DNA of 64,000 bases, from NCBI RefSeq assembly GCF_000003815.2, contig NC_049979.1, forward strand, positions 11,633,381 through 11,697,380. Reading direction: 5' to 3'. The DNA is from Branchiostoma floridae (Eukaryota > Chordata > Leptocardii > Amphioxiformes > Branchiostomatidae). The translations under genes and the position numbers were made by a program. The notes below the pieces were generated by a model. The model was not told where the DNA came from. It was given only the letters and a program-made list of their open reading frames with translations, and did no database searches. Below, in pieces: positions 10,570-21,964 of this stretch; the first letter of the stretch is position 1; the number at the start of each line of letters is the position of its first letter.

Positions 10570-12690
10570 TGTTGCACTTTGTTGAAATTAAAGCCAGGGC
10601 TCATTGCTGCTCAATATGGTATTGTCTTTATTGTAAATTAAATAAGGGGTTAGTCACACAAACATTCAATTCTACACATTGCTATAAACATGTTTTCATG
10701 AGGCATAAACAGTTTTCTTCTAGAATCCAATTTAAAATGCAGTCCTGCATTTATCTTGTTTCCCCCAGAAAAGGGTGTTGTAACAGCTGTTTTTTCATAA
10801 AGATTTACTTTTGGCATCACCCTGGAAATTGGCTTTCAATAGGCCTTTCTTAATGTAGACACAAATACATTATAAGACAATGAAGTTCTCCACCTTTTTA
10901 TTGACATTTTTTCATCTGTCTTCAAACTTGGTGTTGAATTTCATCCATCACAACATATTCCATTATTATCCAACCTCTGATACATATAGTTGCTCCTGTG
11001 GTTGCTTCTCTGCAGAATAATTTGGCGGATCCTGTTTCTATCAAAAAGTATGGCCTTTCGGTCATGCATCATTTCAGATACTGAATATTTCTCAGAAACA
11101 GTGTAATGGGGTTTGTACTTCTGAATGCTTGGAACTGTGGGACTCAATCAGCACTCTTGCTTGATACATACGCCGGGCATGATTGAAATGCTGGTCTCCA
11201 ATCTACTATCATACTACTACAATGCTAATCCCTGTACACCTTACAGTATACATGTAGGTGCAGTTGTTGCTGTTGTGTATATTCTTATGTTATATATAAT
11301 GTATACATTTTATCAAAATTTCAAACAGCACAAAATGGACCAAATAAATCATTATACGTGACAGTATATAATACATGGAGAACACTGATAACACAAATGA
11401 ACAATTATCTCAAGAAACATAAACTTCAGAAACATGGTTGAGTAAATAAACCTGATCATCAGGAATATATACACGCCAGTCAACCTTGACATTCTAACAT
11501 AAGATTGTATCAATTACAACCAATTATGTCACTGTATCACCAACACAATATGCAATAATCATCAATGTTTTGGTTTGGAAACATTTCAGTACAACAAATA
11601 TGCAAATTACACTTCTCCAGCACAGACCATCTGTTGTACAGATCTACATACATTGTACAGTTTTTAAAATCATTGTCTTTTTCTTCATTACTTAGAAAAT
11701 TCAAGTCTATCTACTCACATATGTACATCAAATTCATCTATCAGATCCGGTAAATTTGATTTTGGCATTTCATAATGGTTTTGGCACACACAAAAAATAT
11801 GTTCTTACTCACACATAGGCTCTCAAAGGATTTCAAACTATAAAACTAGGAACATGGTATGGTTTTCATTGTCACTTTCCACGTTCAGCATAATCAATTT
11901 ACTATCCAAGAGCCAATCAACCAACAAACAAACAAATGTAGAGGTAGTGGTACAATAAGTCAATTGGTTTCTTCTGTTGACCTTAAACTATTACCCGCAT
12001 GTCTGACAGAAGTACATCCAAGAGCTGAGTCAAACCCACAAGCCAGTTTTCTGGCTTTCATGGACACCTTATAACCAGGATTTTAAATACTGTCAGATCT
12101 GTACAAAATACCACCTCTATGTATATTATAAGGAACACCTGGAAACTTTTTGGTGGTCCCCTACTTACTTGGTGGTCCCCTAGATACATTGCACTTTTCC
12201 CATTAATACAAGAATTATGAATCCTGTCTACACTGACTTCCTGACCACTAAAATAACGCATTGATTGTCTCTTTATGACCTATTTTTTCTCATCTGCAAA
12301 CATCAATAGTCAGAAACAGAAAATAAAACATTAAGCACCACAGTACTAAAACTGTTCATAGGACAACAGAGGGAAATAAGTTAACAAAAAGTAGAACATA
12401 TTCAAATACATATGATTATATAATTTATATTGCTTCCAGTTTAGAAGACAGAACATTTAACTTATTATCATTAAAGTAGTCAGTATAAAATTACATCTCA
12501 TACCATATGACACTTTACAGTATTCCTTTTTCCTGCTTTTTTTCCCCATTGCAACATGTTGATCACAACTGTTTGCTTTGTGATCTTTTGAAAGATTTAT
12601 GTACATGAATTCCTAACATTCAGGCAAAATGCAATTATAGCTTTTGAATATTGAATGTTTGGCTTTGTAGTTTTTTCATTTTGGGGATCT
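10570..12690. other. Convergent interval between ACP7 and TMEM179B
   Basis: AT-rich DNA with no recognised coding exon. Part of it is probably the long 3' UTR of the minus-strand TMEM179B gene. A minus-strand AATAAA (plus-strand TTTATT at 10897-10902) is one candidate end. A fragment of the dispersed GTGACC family sits at 12150-12245, with the word TGGTCCCCTAGATACATTGC echoing 1688-1715. Confidence 0.4.
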
Positions 12691-13165
12691 TGTATCTGGT
12701 ATTTACTGTGTGGGATTCTGTAGGATCCAGAGTCTCTATTTTGTGGGATCCTTCAGTATTTTTTATCTTTAATTTGCAGGATTCGGTAATATACCAAGTC
12801 TCTATTCTGTGGGATCCTGCATGGTCTGAAGTTTTTACTCTGCTGGATTCTATAGGATCCAGAGTGTCTGTGTTGTGGATTCTGCAGACCTACCTGTAGG
12901 ATCTGTAGTCTTTACCTAGTGGAATCCTTAGATCCTGAGTTCTTACTCCATTGGATCCTAATTATTACAATCTGCAGTCTTTATGTGCTAGGATCCTTTT
13001 GGATCCATAGTCTTTACTCTGTGGGATTCTGCAGGGTCCAGAGTCTGTATTTTGTGGGCTCTTCAGATCCAGTATCCTTACTGCATGGTATCCTGTACAA
13101 TCTGCAGTCTTGTAGAATAGTGCTGGATCCATAGTCCTTACTCCACAGGATCCTGTACAATCTGC
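12690..13165. repeat. Degenerate tandem repeat running into the last TMEM179B exon
   Basis: About ten diverged units of roughly 45-50 bp, each with words such as TGGGATTCTGTAGGATCC, CAGAGTCT and TTTACTCTGTGGGATCCT. The array reaches the stop codon at 13138-13140, and the final codons (QIVQDPVE) come from sequence matching the unit, AGGATCCTGTACAATCTGCA. Confidence 0.75.
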
Positions 13166-15703
13166 AGTCTGCGTCTCTCCCCCCAGATGAGTGGCCTTCT
13201 CTCGTCGCCTGCCTCAGTCTCCGGTGGCGCGAGGTCATACTCTCGTTTTCTGGACACGACGAAACACTGGACGGTCACCATGGAGGTGGTCAGGGCCCAG
13301 ACCAGGAACAACACCCAGCCAAAACTCTGCAGAAGAAAAACACTACTGATTACAAGACATCTGTACCTGTGTGTTTTAACTGGTACAATGGTCTAGGGGT
13401 TTCCATATTTGCCTCGTATTTGGAAAGTAAGGAGACATGCCAAAGATGAATGGCACATACTGCTTTTTATAGCCTTTGCAGTGACAACAAAGAGTATAGG
13501 AGTTAAAGACACCCAGCCATATTCTAGCAAGTACCAATAGAATGATTCGAATTTGAGCACCTGAAAAAATGTTAGGGTATTGCATGTTTAGCCATTTTGA
13601 TCCTCACCTGTGCTGCCTGCATGTTCCTGAAGAATGCCAACATGGTGGAGTGCCCGCTGGAAGCATCATACTCAGAAGCAGCCACCTCACAGCTGTGGCG
13701 GGACAGGAAACATTTGTTAGTTTTGTCAGACCAGAAAGAGGAACAAACTTGACTTCTCTATATGTCATCTGTATAAAGAACACCTGTACATCACCTCACC
13801 TGTCTGTGCTCCGTCCCTCCTGCAGGTGTCTGCACTTGTACGTTACCTCCCCTGTCTACAGAACACCTGTACATTACCCCACCTGTCTACAGAACACCTG
13901 TACGTTACCCCACCTGTCTACAGAACACCTGTACATTACCCCACCTGTCTACAGAACACCTGTACATTACCCCACCTGTCTGCAGAACACCTGTATGTTA
14001 CCCCACCTGTCTACAGAACACCTGTACATTACCCCACCTGTCTACAGAACACCTGTACATTACCCCACCTGTCTACAGAACACCTGTACATTACCCCACC
14101 TGTCTGCAGAACACCTGTAAGTTACCCCACCTGTCTACAGAACACCTGTACATTACCCCACCTGTCTACAGAACACCTGTACATTACCCCACCTGTCTAC
14201 AGAACACCTGTACATTACCCCACCTGTCTACAGAACACCTGTACATTACCCCACCTGTCTGCAGAACACCTGTAAGTTACCCCACCTGTCTACAGAACAC
14301 CTGTACATTACCCCACCTGTCTACAGAACACCTGTATGTCACCTCACCTGTCTATAGAATGCCTGTACATCACCTCACCTGTCTACAGAACACCTGTACA
14401 TTACCCCACCTGTCTGTGCTCCGTCCCTCCTGCAGATGTCTGCACCAGTCCTGGTACCCGGTTGTCAGGGTAACGGCTGCCACCAGGCTAGCCAGGCAGC
14501 CCAGCAGACACACCACCATCTGGGCAGACTGCCACCTGTCAATCATAGTTAACCATGTATCACTAACACAATCCACCTGTCAGCCAAAAATCATTTGTCA
14601 ATAGGTATAGGTCTTCTTCTTGTCCTTTTCATCCTAACGGACGATCAGTTCAGATGGACTCGGTGATGTGCGACCAGACCGGCACAGAAAATGCAGAGGT
14701 CCAGACCTGAACCTGGACATAATTGTCTTGTAAATGGGCGATACTCAAAACAATGGTCCATTTCACTACAAATGAATCTGTTTGGTGGAGTATCCCACTC
14801 CCACAATGCACCGATACCCACCCCTACTTGTCAATCATACAAAACCACCTGTTAATTAAGCATGCATAACCACCTGTAAATAATATGGAAACACCTGTCA
14901 ATCATCCCAAACCAGCTGTCAATCATGCAAGCTACCTGTCAATCGTAAAAAAACTCCCTGTTAATCATAAAACCATCTTCTCAATAATAAAGAAACATCT
15001 GTCAGTCCAATAAAAGTCCCTGTGTTATTGTGAGGGTACAGTGTGTGTAAGATGTTCTATAGTGTGTGCACCATCTAGGTCTATAGAATCTGATATTTAC
15101 CAGACTTCGTAGTGGACAGAGGCGATGCAGCTGACCAGCATGAGGAGCAGTGCTGCAGCGGAGGTCACCAGGGCCTGGTACAGGCAGTAACTACACACAC
15201 TGTCACTGCCGTATACCTGTATAACATATCATACACAAACTGTCATATACCTGTATAACAACAATACAAACACTGTCACACACCTGTATGACATTGCAAG
15301 AGTAGCGAAGAACAGAATAGAATGTAATAGATAAGGATAATGTTATAGTAAAGTCATTCTACGCCTTATGTTTTGCCTGGCGTAAGAAGTACATGTAGTA
15401 TAGAATAGAATAGAATACTGGTAGAATAGAACAGAATACTGGTAGAATAGAACAGAATACTGGTAGAATAGAATAGAATAGAATAGAACAGGAATGGAAT
15501 GGAATAGAATAGAAAATGGAATATTTTCTATGTTTGAGTTGACTGACCTGAGACTGGGAGTCCAGGTTGAAGTCCCCGAACAGCAGACATCTCTGCCCGG
15601 CGTCGTTCCTGCTGATGGTGAGGATACAGGCGACGATGATGCCACACACCACACACAGGGCCTGCACAACTCCCAGCACCTTAGCAAAGTGGGGACATGC
15701 CAT
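13138..15703 (-). CDS. TMEM179B: Four-pass membrane protein, TMEM179/TMEM179B family
   Basis: Five coding exons on the minus strand give 223 aa, near the family's usual 219-233: 15703-15548, 15216-15101, 14535-14410, 13692-13608 and 13326-13138. All introns are GT-AG with matching phases. Four hydrophobic segments are visible: VVQALCVVCGIIVACILTI, ALVTSAAALLLMLVSCIA, MVVCLLGCLASLVAAVTL and WVLFLVWALTTSMVTVQCFV. The block QRCLLFGDFN after segment 1 matches RCLLF/RCPLY of TMEM179 proteins, and FFRNMQAAQSFGWVLFLVWA matches the segment-4 entry of TMEM179B. The first ATG follows a good acceptor (CCCCCCTCCTAACAG), implying a 5' UTR exon upstream. Function of the family is not established. The introns are packed with repeats copied from the exon edges. 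The B assignment over the 179 paralogue is tentative. Confidence 0.85.
13775..14434 (-). repeat. 31-bp minisatellite copied from the exon 3 donor of TMEM179B
   Basis: About 17-18 copies of a 31-bp unit (plus-strand CCCCACCTGTCTACAGAACA then CCTGTACATTA). Read on the gene strand, every unit contains GTAGACAG followed by GTGGGG, the same junction as the real donor of exon 3 at 14410/14409. The array is bracketed by two copies of the exon edge itself (GCTCCGTCCCTCCTGCAG at about 14419-14436 and 13809-13826), the outer one with its own GTGAGG donor. Confidence 0.92.
14530..15010 (-). repeat. Degenerate repeats copied from the exon 3 acceptor of TMEM179B
   Basis: The acceptor edge of exon 3 reads CCACCTGTCAATCATAG on the plus strand at 14533-14549. 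Variants (CCACCTGTTAATTA, ACACCTGTCAATCATCC, CAGCTGTCAATCATG, CTACCTGTCAATCG) recur through 14565-15010 in the upstream intron, spaced roughly 20-30 bp. Confidence 0.75.
15191..15297 (-). repeat. Triplicated exon 2 acceptor of TMEM179B
   Basis: The block ACACACTGTCACTGCCGTAT then ACCTGTATAACA spans the acceptor at 15216/15217. Two further copies follow: ACACAAACTGTCATATACCT from about 15233, and ACAAACACTGTCACACACCT from about 15266. The period is about 33-40 bp. Confidence 0.75.
15400..15500. repeat. Simple tandem repeat, AGAATAGAACAGAATACTGGT
   Basis: A unit of about 21 bp repeated three to four times, breaking down into plain AGAAT/AATAG pentamers, in TMEM179B intron 1. Confidence 0.85.
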
Positions 15704-17058
15704 CCTGTTAGGAGGGGGGACAGGGTTAGAAATTTGGTCATTCATCTCTGCAGTGGTGAATTATTGCAGCCAGTAGATAACCCAGTTTTGAGTAATGAGG
15801 CTGTTTTACGTGCTTGAGGCACTGACCTCCTCGAACACGGGACCCTTAACGAAAGATGGAATGCAATCCCTTACAACATTGTCCGACCCAAGCCGACCCT
15901 GCGATCGAACCCAGGCCCACAAACCCATGGAATTGTTATAGGGAATAAGCTTGTTGACACTTCCGAGTGTGCATGAGCAGTGACAGGAATTGTGAGTGAC
16001 ATGCTGGTGAAATGTCAAGGGTGAGGGCCCCTGAGACATAAACAAAGCACTCTGAATACTGTTATGCAAATATAGAAGATGGTCAAGACATGAAGTGTTC
16101 AAAAGCCAGACTGTTGGGGACCTAAGTTAACGTTAACTGTTACAGGTAATTGATCCCATCATCAGCTGTTGTATAATCTAAAACAAACATTAGACCATTA
16201 GACCAAAAATCATTTTACAGTCGTTTGTTTTGGCTTTTTCATGCATCACACAACAAAACGATTCATAATGCACATTGGCAGTCGTGAAAGCTATTATTGT
16301 TTTTGTTGCCATTTACGTTATTCTATCAACCAAGAAGGAACCGGAGAACTGACCTGCAAAACCTTACGTCATCAGCAACTTGTGAAGTGTACCGAGGATT
16401 TTGACCCTGCCTTGCGTCGTATGTTCACCTTTTGACACCTGTGATGGCACCTGTCAAAATGACGTCACCCATCCATCGAGTTTACCTTGACGGTGGCCTA
16501 GTGGTCCTTCTAGCACATGACACAATTTTTTTCGCGAAACATTTTACACGGCTTGCGGAACAAAGCGCCGGTCCAGCTGGGTGACCACCGGCCGTCCAAT
16601 GTTTTGGCGGAAAGATTCACTTCCGGGTCTTCAGGTCAGGATATCAAAACACACACTTTCCTAACAGCGCCTCTATGCGGAGATAAATAGACATACAGTT
16701 ATTGTAAACACCTTACAATGTTACAGTCTCTGGCTGAAAACCATGCCATTTGAAACGACTAATTTGCTGAGAATCAAACAGAAACGACCCATGTCAATGG
16801 CTCCTTAATCCTTTCGCTATTAAAACGATGGTAGCCAAGAAAACAGATGGATAAAAAGAGACGTCTAGCGGCGATAATGCTTCATTACAGGTGCGCTTTT
16901 ACTCTTGATCGCTTAGCGGCGCTTTTGATCCATCAACCTTTGACCTTCATGATCCCACAGCCCCACAGTCATGCATCGTGGAATAACGTTATGATTTCGT
17001 TCATAAGATGGACAAATGCGTGAAATTCGACTCTTTGTGATTGGTTGACCTTCAAGCT
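15704..17058. promoter_or_regulatory. Divergent intergenic region, TMEM179B and FIBP
   Basis: The two start codons point away from each other with 1355 bp between. The minus-strand 5' UTR exon of TMEM179B should lie here, since its ATG follows an acceptor site. A dispersed repeat sits at about 15800-15925 (TTTTACGTGCTTGAGG...CTCCTCGAACACGGGACC), related to 34760-34935. Downstream sequence (16500-17050) is richer in CpG and is the likely promoter. Confidence 0.5.
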
Positions 17059-20000
17059 ATGACATCAGTGAACGTTTTCGTGACCAACAATACTTACATT
17101 GACTTTGACGTCTTCGGCCATTGGCTGAACGGGCTAACAGGTGAGTAAACAATCATATAAGAAGGGGGAGGGGGAGGGGCGCAACGTAACCGCTATGTTG
17201 TACCTGAATTATTTGGAGCACAGAAAAATGATTGATTGTACACCATTTTGTATATTGTATTGTCGTCTTTTTACTGAATGTAATCATGACTTCGTGACCA
17301 TGCTGATATATTGAACACTAGCAGTCAATTTAGACAACTACATGTGACTTTATATTTGATGATTTAGTACACCGATATTTCAAATGTTCTATCAAACACA
17401 CAGCTGATGATATGCCCAATACAAAAGTAACAACTGGATAAGTTTTATAGACTTCTATACTTTTCTTAGATACATTTCAGACAGCATCCACTGTCTTTCA
17501 TCAGTGACTGGATAGCATCTGAAACAGCAGATATTTAAACCAAACTTTGAATTGGCATGTAAATGAAGTGAAGAAAAATGTTATTTTGATTTTTTGTTTG
17601 AATGAATTTTGAAATCCTCCCCTAACCAGTCCATGAAGCAGTGCAGGCGCGGCTGCAGAGCGGGATCCTGCAGTCGACGGGCGCCTCCCCGGACATGCTC
17701 CAGAGCGACACGCTCGACAACTACCGCACATTCTCGCTGCTGGAGCGCTTCCTGCAGTCACCGCCCAAACTGGCCACGCAGGTCCTGCTGCAGATTCCCG
17801 CAGCTGTGCAGAGGACACTGATAGAGAAGTAAGGCACATGTGCACATACGGGGACGCACATATGCATGTACACATGCACACACACACATATACATGTACA
17901 CACACAGACTCACATCCACACTTCAAACCTGCAGCTGTGCAGAGGACTTTGATAAAGAAGTTACTTGAAGGCATAGTGTGTCATATGCAGAGGTACAGAC
18001 ACAGACATACACGCACACACATTTGATACCTACAACTGTGCAGAGGACGCTGATAGAGATGTAAGGCACATATACACACACACACACACACATAGACACA
18101 CACATGCATGTACAGGCACAGATACACACATGCATGTGAACATTTTTATTAGAATACCTACAGCTGTAAACAGGATGCTGATATAGAGGCATATTGACAC
18201 ATACATTTTGTATAAACACACACAAACATCCACACACACACACACACATAGACATACAAGCACATACAAGCACACACAAGCATACACACACACACACAGT
18301 GGTGCTTATTTCCAAACTAGACACTGCGTTCATTATGACGTCATTGGTGCAAACATGTATTATCATTGTTATTAAATGTAATTGGAAAATTTTATATTTT
18401 GAACTCATACAATCTTTGAATAGAAGATGTCAGTGTGAGATTGTAACAGTGTTGTTTGTCAAACTCTGATTGGAATGTGTACTCCTAGATACTACGACTT
18501 TGACAGCGCGGTTATCCGCGAAATCCTCGGCAAGAAGCTGACCAATCGGCACAGGAAGGACGTAGATGATGTCAGCGAGAGAACCAACATCCGTCTGCGC
18601 AGCTGCAGGAGACAGGTAGGGGGCGTTGTTTTGTTTTGTTTTTGTTTGAATTGATTGACCGATTACTACTTTTAGGCATGGCACACCTGTTTTGTACAGC
18701 ACAATCTGGATAAGACATGACTGTAAGGTTTGGTTCACTCACAATGATAAGTGTTGCAGGATCTGTAATTAATAATAACATGCACGAGGTTTGGCTCTCC
18801 ATAAACATGAGACCTCCAGCTTTCCCTCCAATCCTCATAAGCCATTCTTACCAAACTGTTTCTTCTGTGGCTCCTCCAGTATGACAACTGCAAGAACATC
18901 TTCAAGACAGTGGAAGACATGGAGGGTTCTCTGGTCAACAACATCAGCGGCCACTTCCTGCTACCGGAGAAGCTGGCCAAGTCAGTAACACATAACAGTG
19001 GTCACTTTTACTTAAGTTTAAGGATTCAAAATGTATCAAGTCCTGATAGGCTTGTTGGTTCTTATTAGATATAAAGAAAATCAGGCCGAGCTGGGTTGTC
19101 AACATGAAACAGTCTTAGGGGAAAATATGTACCTTGTACCTTAAATAATACCTTGCAATTGGTGCACACAGTTTAAAGGGAGTAATGCTGAAAGTGAGAT
19201 GCAAGTTTTCCTCTCGACCACTTTCTAAATTAACTTTAGAAAGGCTGAGGATCAGGGAAATATGTTTGTGCATTACTGTTACAAGACAAGTGAAAGACGA
19301 CAATTTTGCTTCCAACACATTTGTATTTTAGTACTTGTTGTTTCCCCAGAAGGTACGCCGCCATCGTGTTCTTCAGTAATAACCGGTTTGAGACAGGGAA
19401 GAAGAAGCTGCAGTATCTGTCGTTTGACGACTTCGCGTACTGTGCCGACCTCATGATCCACAACTGGACGTTTGGGGCGGCAGGCAAGTCAATACACTGC
19501 TCTCTTTGGATTTAAACACTCACTCACTATCCTCTGAGGAGGGTTAGACGTGCTTGCACGCAAATGTTGGGGCTCACCAGCAGCCTCTGTTTTTAGGGCT
19601 GGCACTGTGTAGGTTGGGGAGATGAAGATCTTCCCTTGTGTTTTCAGTGGTCCTTCCCTCTATGGTCATTGTGATGATCTTCTACTATGTACTACTAGTA
19701 CTATGAATTTTATGGTGGAGAAGTCACTGCTTTGTGAAAATAATTACCATTACAGGCATTTCAGGATTTGCATTACTTCCATATCCATTGATTTACCAAG
19801 CTGATAAACTATTTCATAGTTTACTATTTCATAGTTTGGGTTGATTTTCCAACTCCTGTTGTTTTTCCTCCCACCAGACTCCCAGGCAGACGACATGGAT
19901 GTGGAGATGGACCGAGTCTTCCTGCAGGAGCTCAGGGATCTTAAGGTGCTCACGGGAGAGAAGGACGTCTACGAGAAGCACAAAGGGTGAGACAGGAAGC

Positions 20001-21964
20001 TATACGCACTGACAATCACACAGCAGTCAGCAACAAAAGCTGTCTCTTCCTTATGTTTCATTATTTTTTTTAGGAGATTAGGATAGTCTGACACAGCGCA
20101 GTGTACCAATGTCTAATAGCCTCCACATGCCCCAAGAATTCTTTGGTCAAAATCTATAAACTGCAGAAGTTTGACTACCAAATCAGTTGTTGTCATCTGC
20201 AGAGAGTTTGTTGATAAGCACTAAGAAAGTATGGAACGATAGTCTCTGTGTTGATCAGACTGTGGAGTCACATGACCTGTCTGCCCCCTCCCCAGCCTGG
20301 TGTGTTCCGCCCTGAGAGGCAAGATCCCAGACCCGACGTACGCTGACATTGAGAGCAACTTCAAGGTCAGACATCTCTTCTTTTGTTTTCTGATGTACAA
20401 TGTACTTCAGGTCATGAGTCTGTATTTTGGGTGGGGACAAATTAAGGTTGTTTATTTTTCTTACACTTGGGTAACTGACCTGTCAGTTAAACTGTTAAAC
20501 TGCTATAAGTTGCAGAGATGAGAAAAATCTTTGTGTTGCGAAAGATTTGACCCAAAAAAAGCATTTTTCTTCAAAAGTTCCTTATGGGATATTTAAAAAG
20601 TGAAAGTAGTAAGTTTCTCAAGGATTCAGAGTAGTGTGTAGTTGATCTTTGACTTGTTCATATAATGAATTTGTTTATGTGAACATATTTACATATTTAA
20701 AGCTCAGATGATAAAGACTTTGTGTAAATATCATTTTCCGTGGGTGTTAGGCTAAGTACAAAATTTGAAGAGCGGCACAGTGTCCTAGGGGCAATAAATT
20801 TGGAAGGTTTAAGGGATTCATACCCAGTTCAAACATGGTTCATACCCCAGCCAGACCATACCAGAAACTTTTAAAATCTAAAATACTGTAGGAAAGACCG
20901 TAAGTTGAAATAACAATACTTGATTTTCTGTATCTGTAACGCTGTTCTCTGAACCTTGACTGCGTCTCTCCCCCAACAGAACCTGTCGCGGTGCATCGTG
21001 AGTGTCGCCTCCGGTCTGATCCACAGCAAGGAGCTGAAGGACTTCTTTGTGGACCTGGTGGAGAAGGTGAGTGAGCAACACTTGTTCCTTTCAAACTCCT
21101 GTAAATTCATGTATCTCTAATCTTATCATAGCACAGTAAAAACAGGTGTTATAAATGCAACAATCAACATGTTGAAGATGTCAGTCCAAAAACAAGGTGT
21201 TGTACTCCTTCCCCATTTGTGACTGCTCAAATCAGTCATCTCTGAACACAGTGAAGTTTACTTTGTACTTGTTGATGATGCATAACGTGGTGCCTTATTG
21301 ACTTGCTGGACTACTATCATAAAGTTAATATATCTCACACTACAGATACAGTATTCTATATACAGTACTGTATTCTAAATACAGATGTATGTATATCTGT
21401 TGAGTTTGTTTCTGTGTTTGTTTGTGCAGTTCATCGAGCCCTGCAGAAACGCCAGGTGGAGTAAGAGGGACGTTGAGGCGTTCCTGAAGGCGTACGAGGC
21501 GGCAATCCAGCAGATTCCACAGCTGAAACGGTGCGTTAAGTTCGTTTTCAGTCTCTGACTCTCTTGTAACATATTATTTTTATTGTTATTATTAATGAAG
21601 TAAAGTCGTCATGTTAGAAACGTTCAAAACGTTTTATTCCCTTATAACTTTTTTGTCTGCATGTTCGGAGAGTACTAGCCGTCTTCCTAGTACATGTAGT
21701 TTTTGTCTGAACTCCAAATTTCACTGATATGACCGCAGCATCCGCAGTTGCTTTCATTTCTAATATGTGACATGAAACATTAACAAATGTTGTGAAAGAT
21801 AAAGATGATTTTTAGTACTTCAGTTGAACCATTTAAAAAGAGCTGTTTTGAGCCATTGTGCATGAAATTATTTTTACTGCAGGTACCAGCCACACTTGCT
21901 GACCGTGTGGACCCGCTACATGACCACGCTCAAGAAATGCATTCTGCAACTGTATCACAGCTGA
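17059..21964 (+). CDS. FIBP: Acidic FGF intracellular-binding protein
   Basis: Ten exons encode 363 aa, matching human FIBP (357-364 aa): 17059-17140, 17630-17828, 18489-18615, 18880-18980, 19350-19483, 19878-19986, 20296-20365, 20980-21066, 21430-21530 and 21883-21964. Landmarks I recognise include [82 protein letters not shown] and [19 protein letters not shown] binds intracellular FGF1 and is linked to mitogenic signalling; its biochemical role is unclear. Intron 5 uses a GC donor (AG/GCAAGT), required to keep the frame. The stop codon opens a 30-bp minisatellite, and intron 2 carries decayed copies of the exon 2 donor edge. Head-to-head with TMEM179B. Confidence 0.96.
17800..18300 (+). 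repeat. Decayed copies of FIBP exon 2 edge with CA repeats
   Basis: The exon 2 end GCAGCTGTGCAGAGGACACT then GATAGAGAA/GTAAGGCACA is followed by related blocks near 17931, 18031 and 18158. Each is trailed by CA-rich microsatellite. The copy at 18031 keeps ATGTAAGGCACATA; the others have lost the donor. Spacing is about 100-125 bp. Confidence 0.8.
19484..19877 (+). other. GC-AG intron in FIBP
   Basis: Exon 5 ends GGGGCGGCAG and the intron begins GCAAGTC, the consensus for GC donors. The only nearby GT (19488) would shift the frame and lose the conserved [12 protein letters not shown] segment of exon 6. The acceptor is CTCCCACCAG. Confidence 0.85.

Noticed and set aside
13569-14275. Plus-strand frames repeating TCLQNTCTLPHLS
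   Set aside because: These are translations of the 31-bp minisatellite in a TMEM179B intron, antisense to the gene.
17860-18300. CA-rich long open frames in FIBP intron 2
   Set aside because: They are translations of dinucleotide repeats with no coding support.
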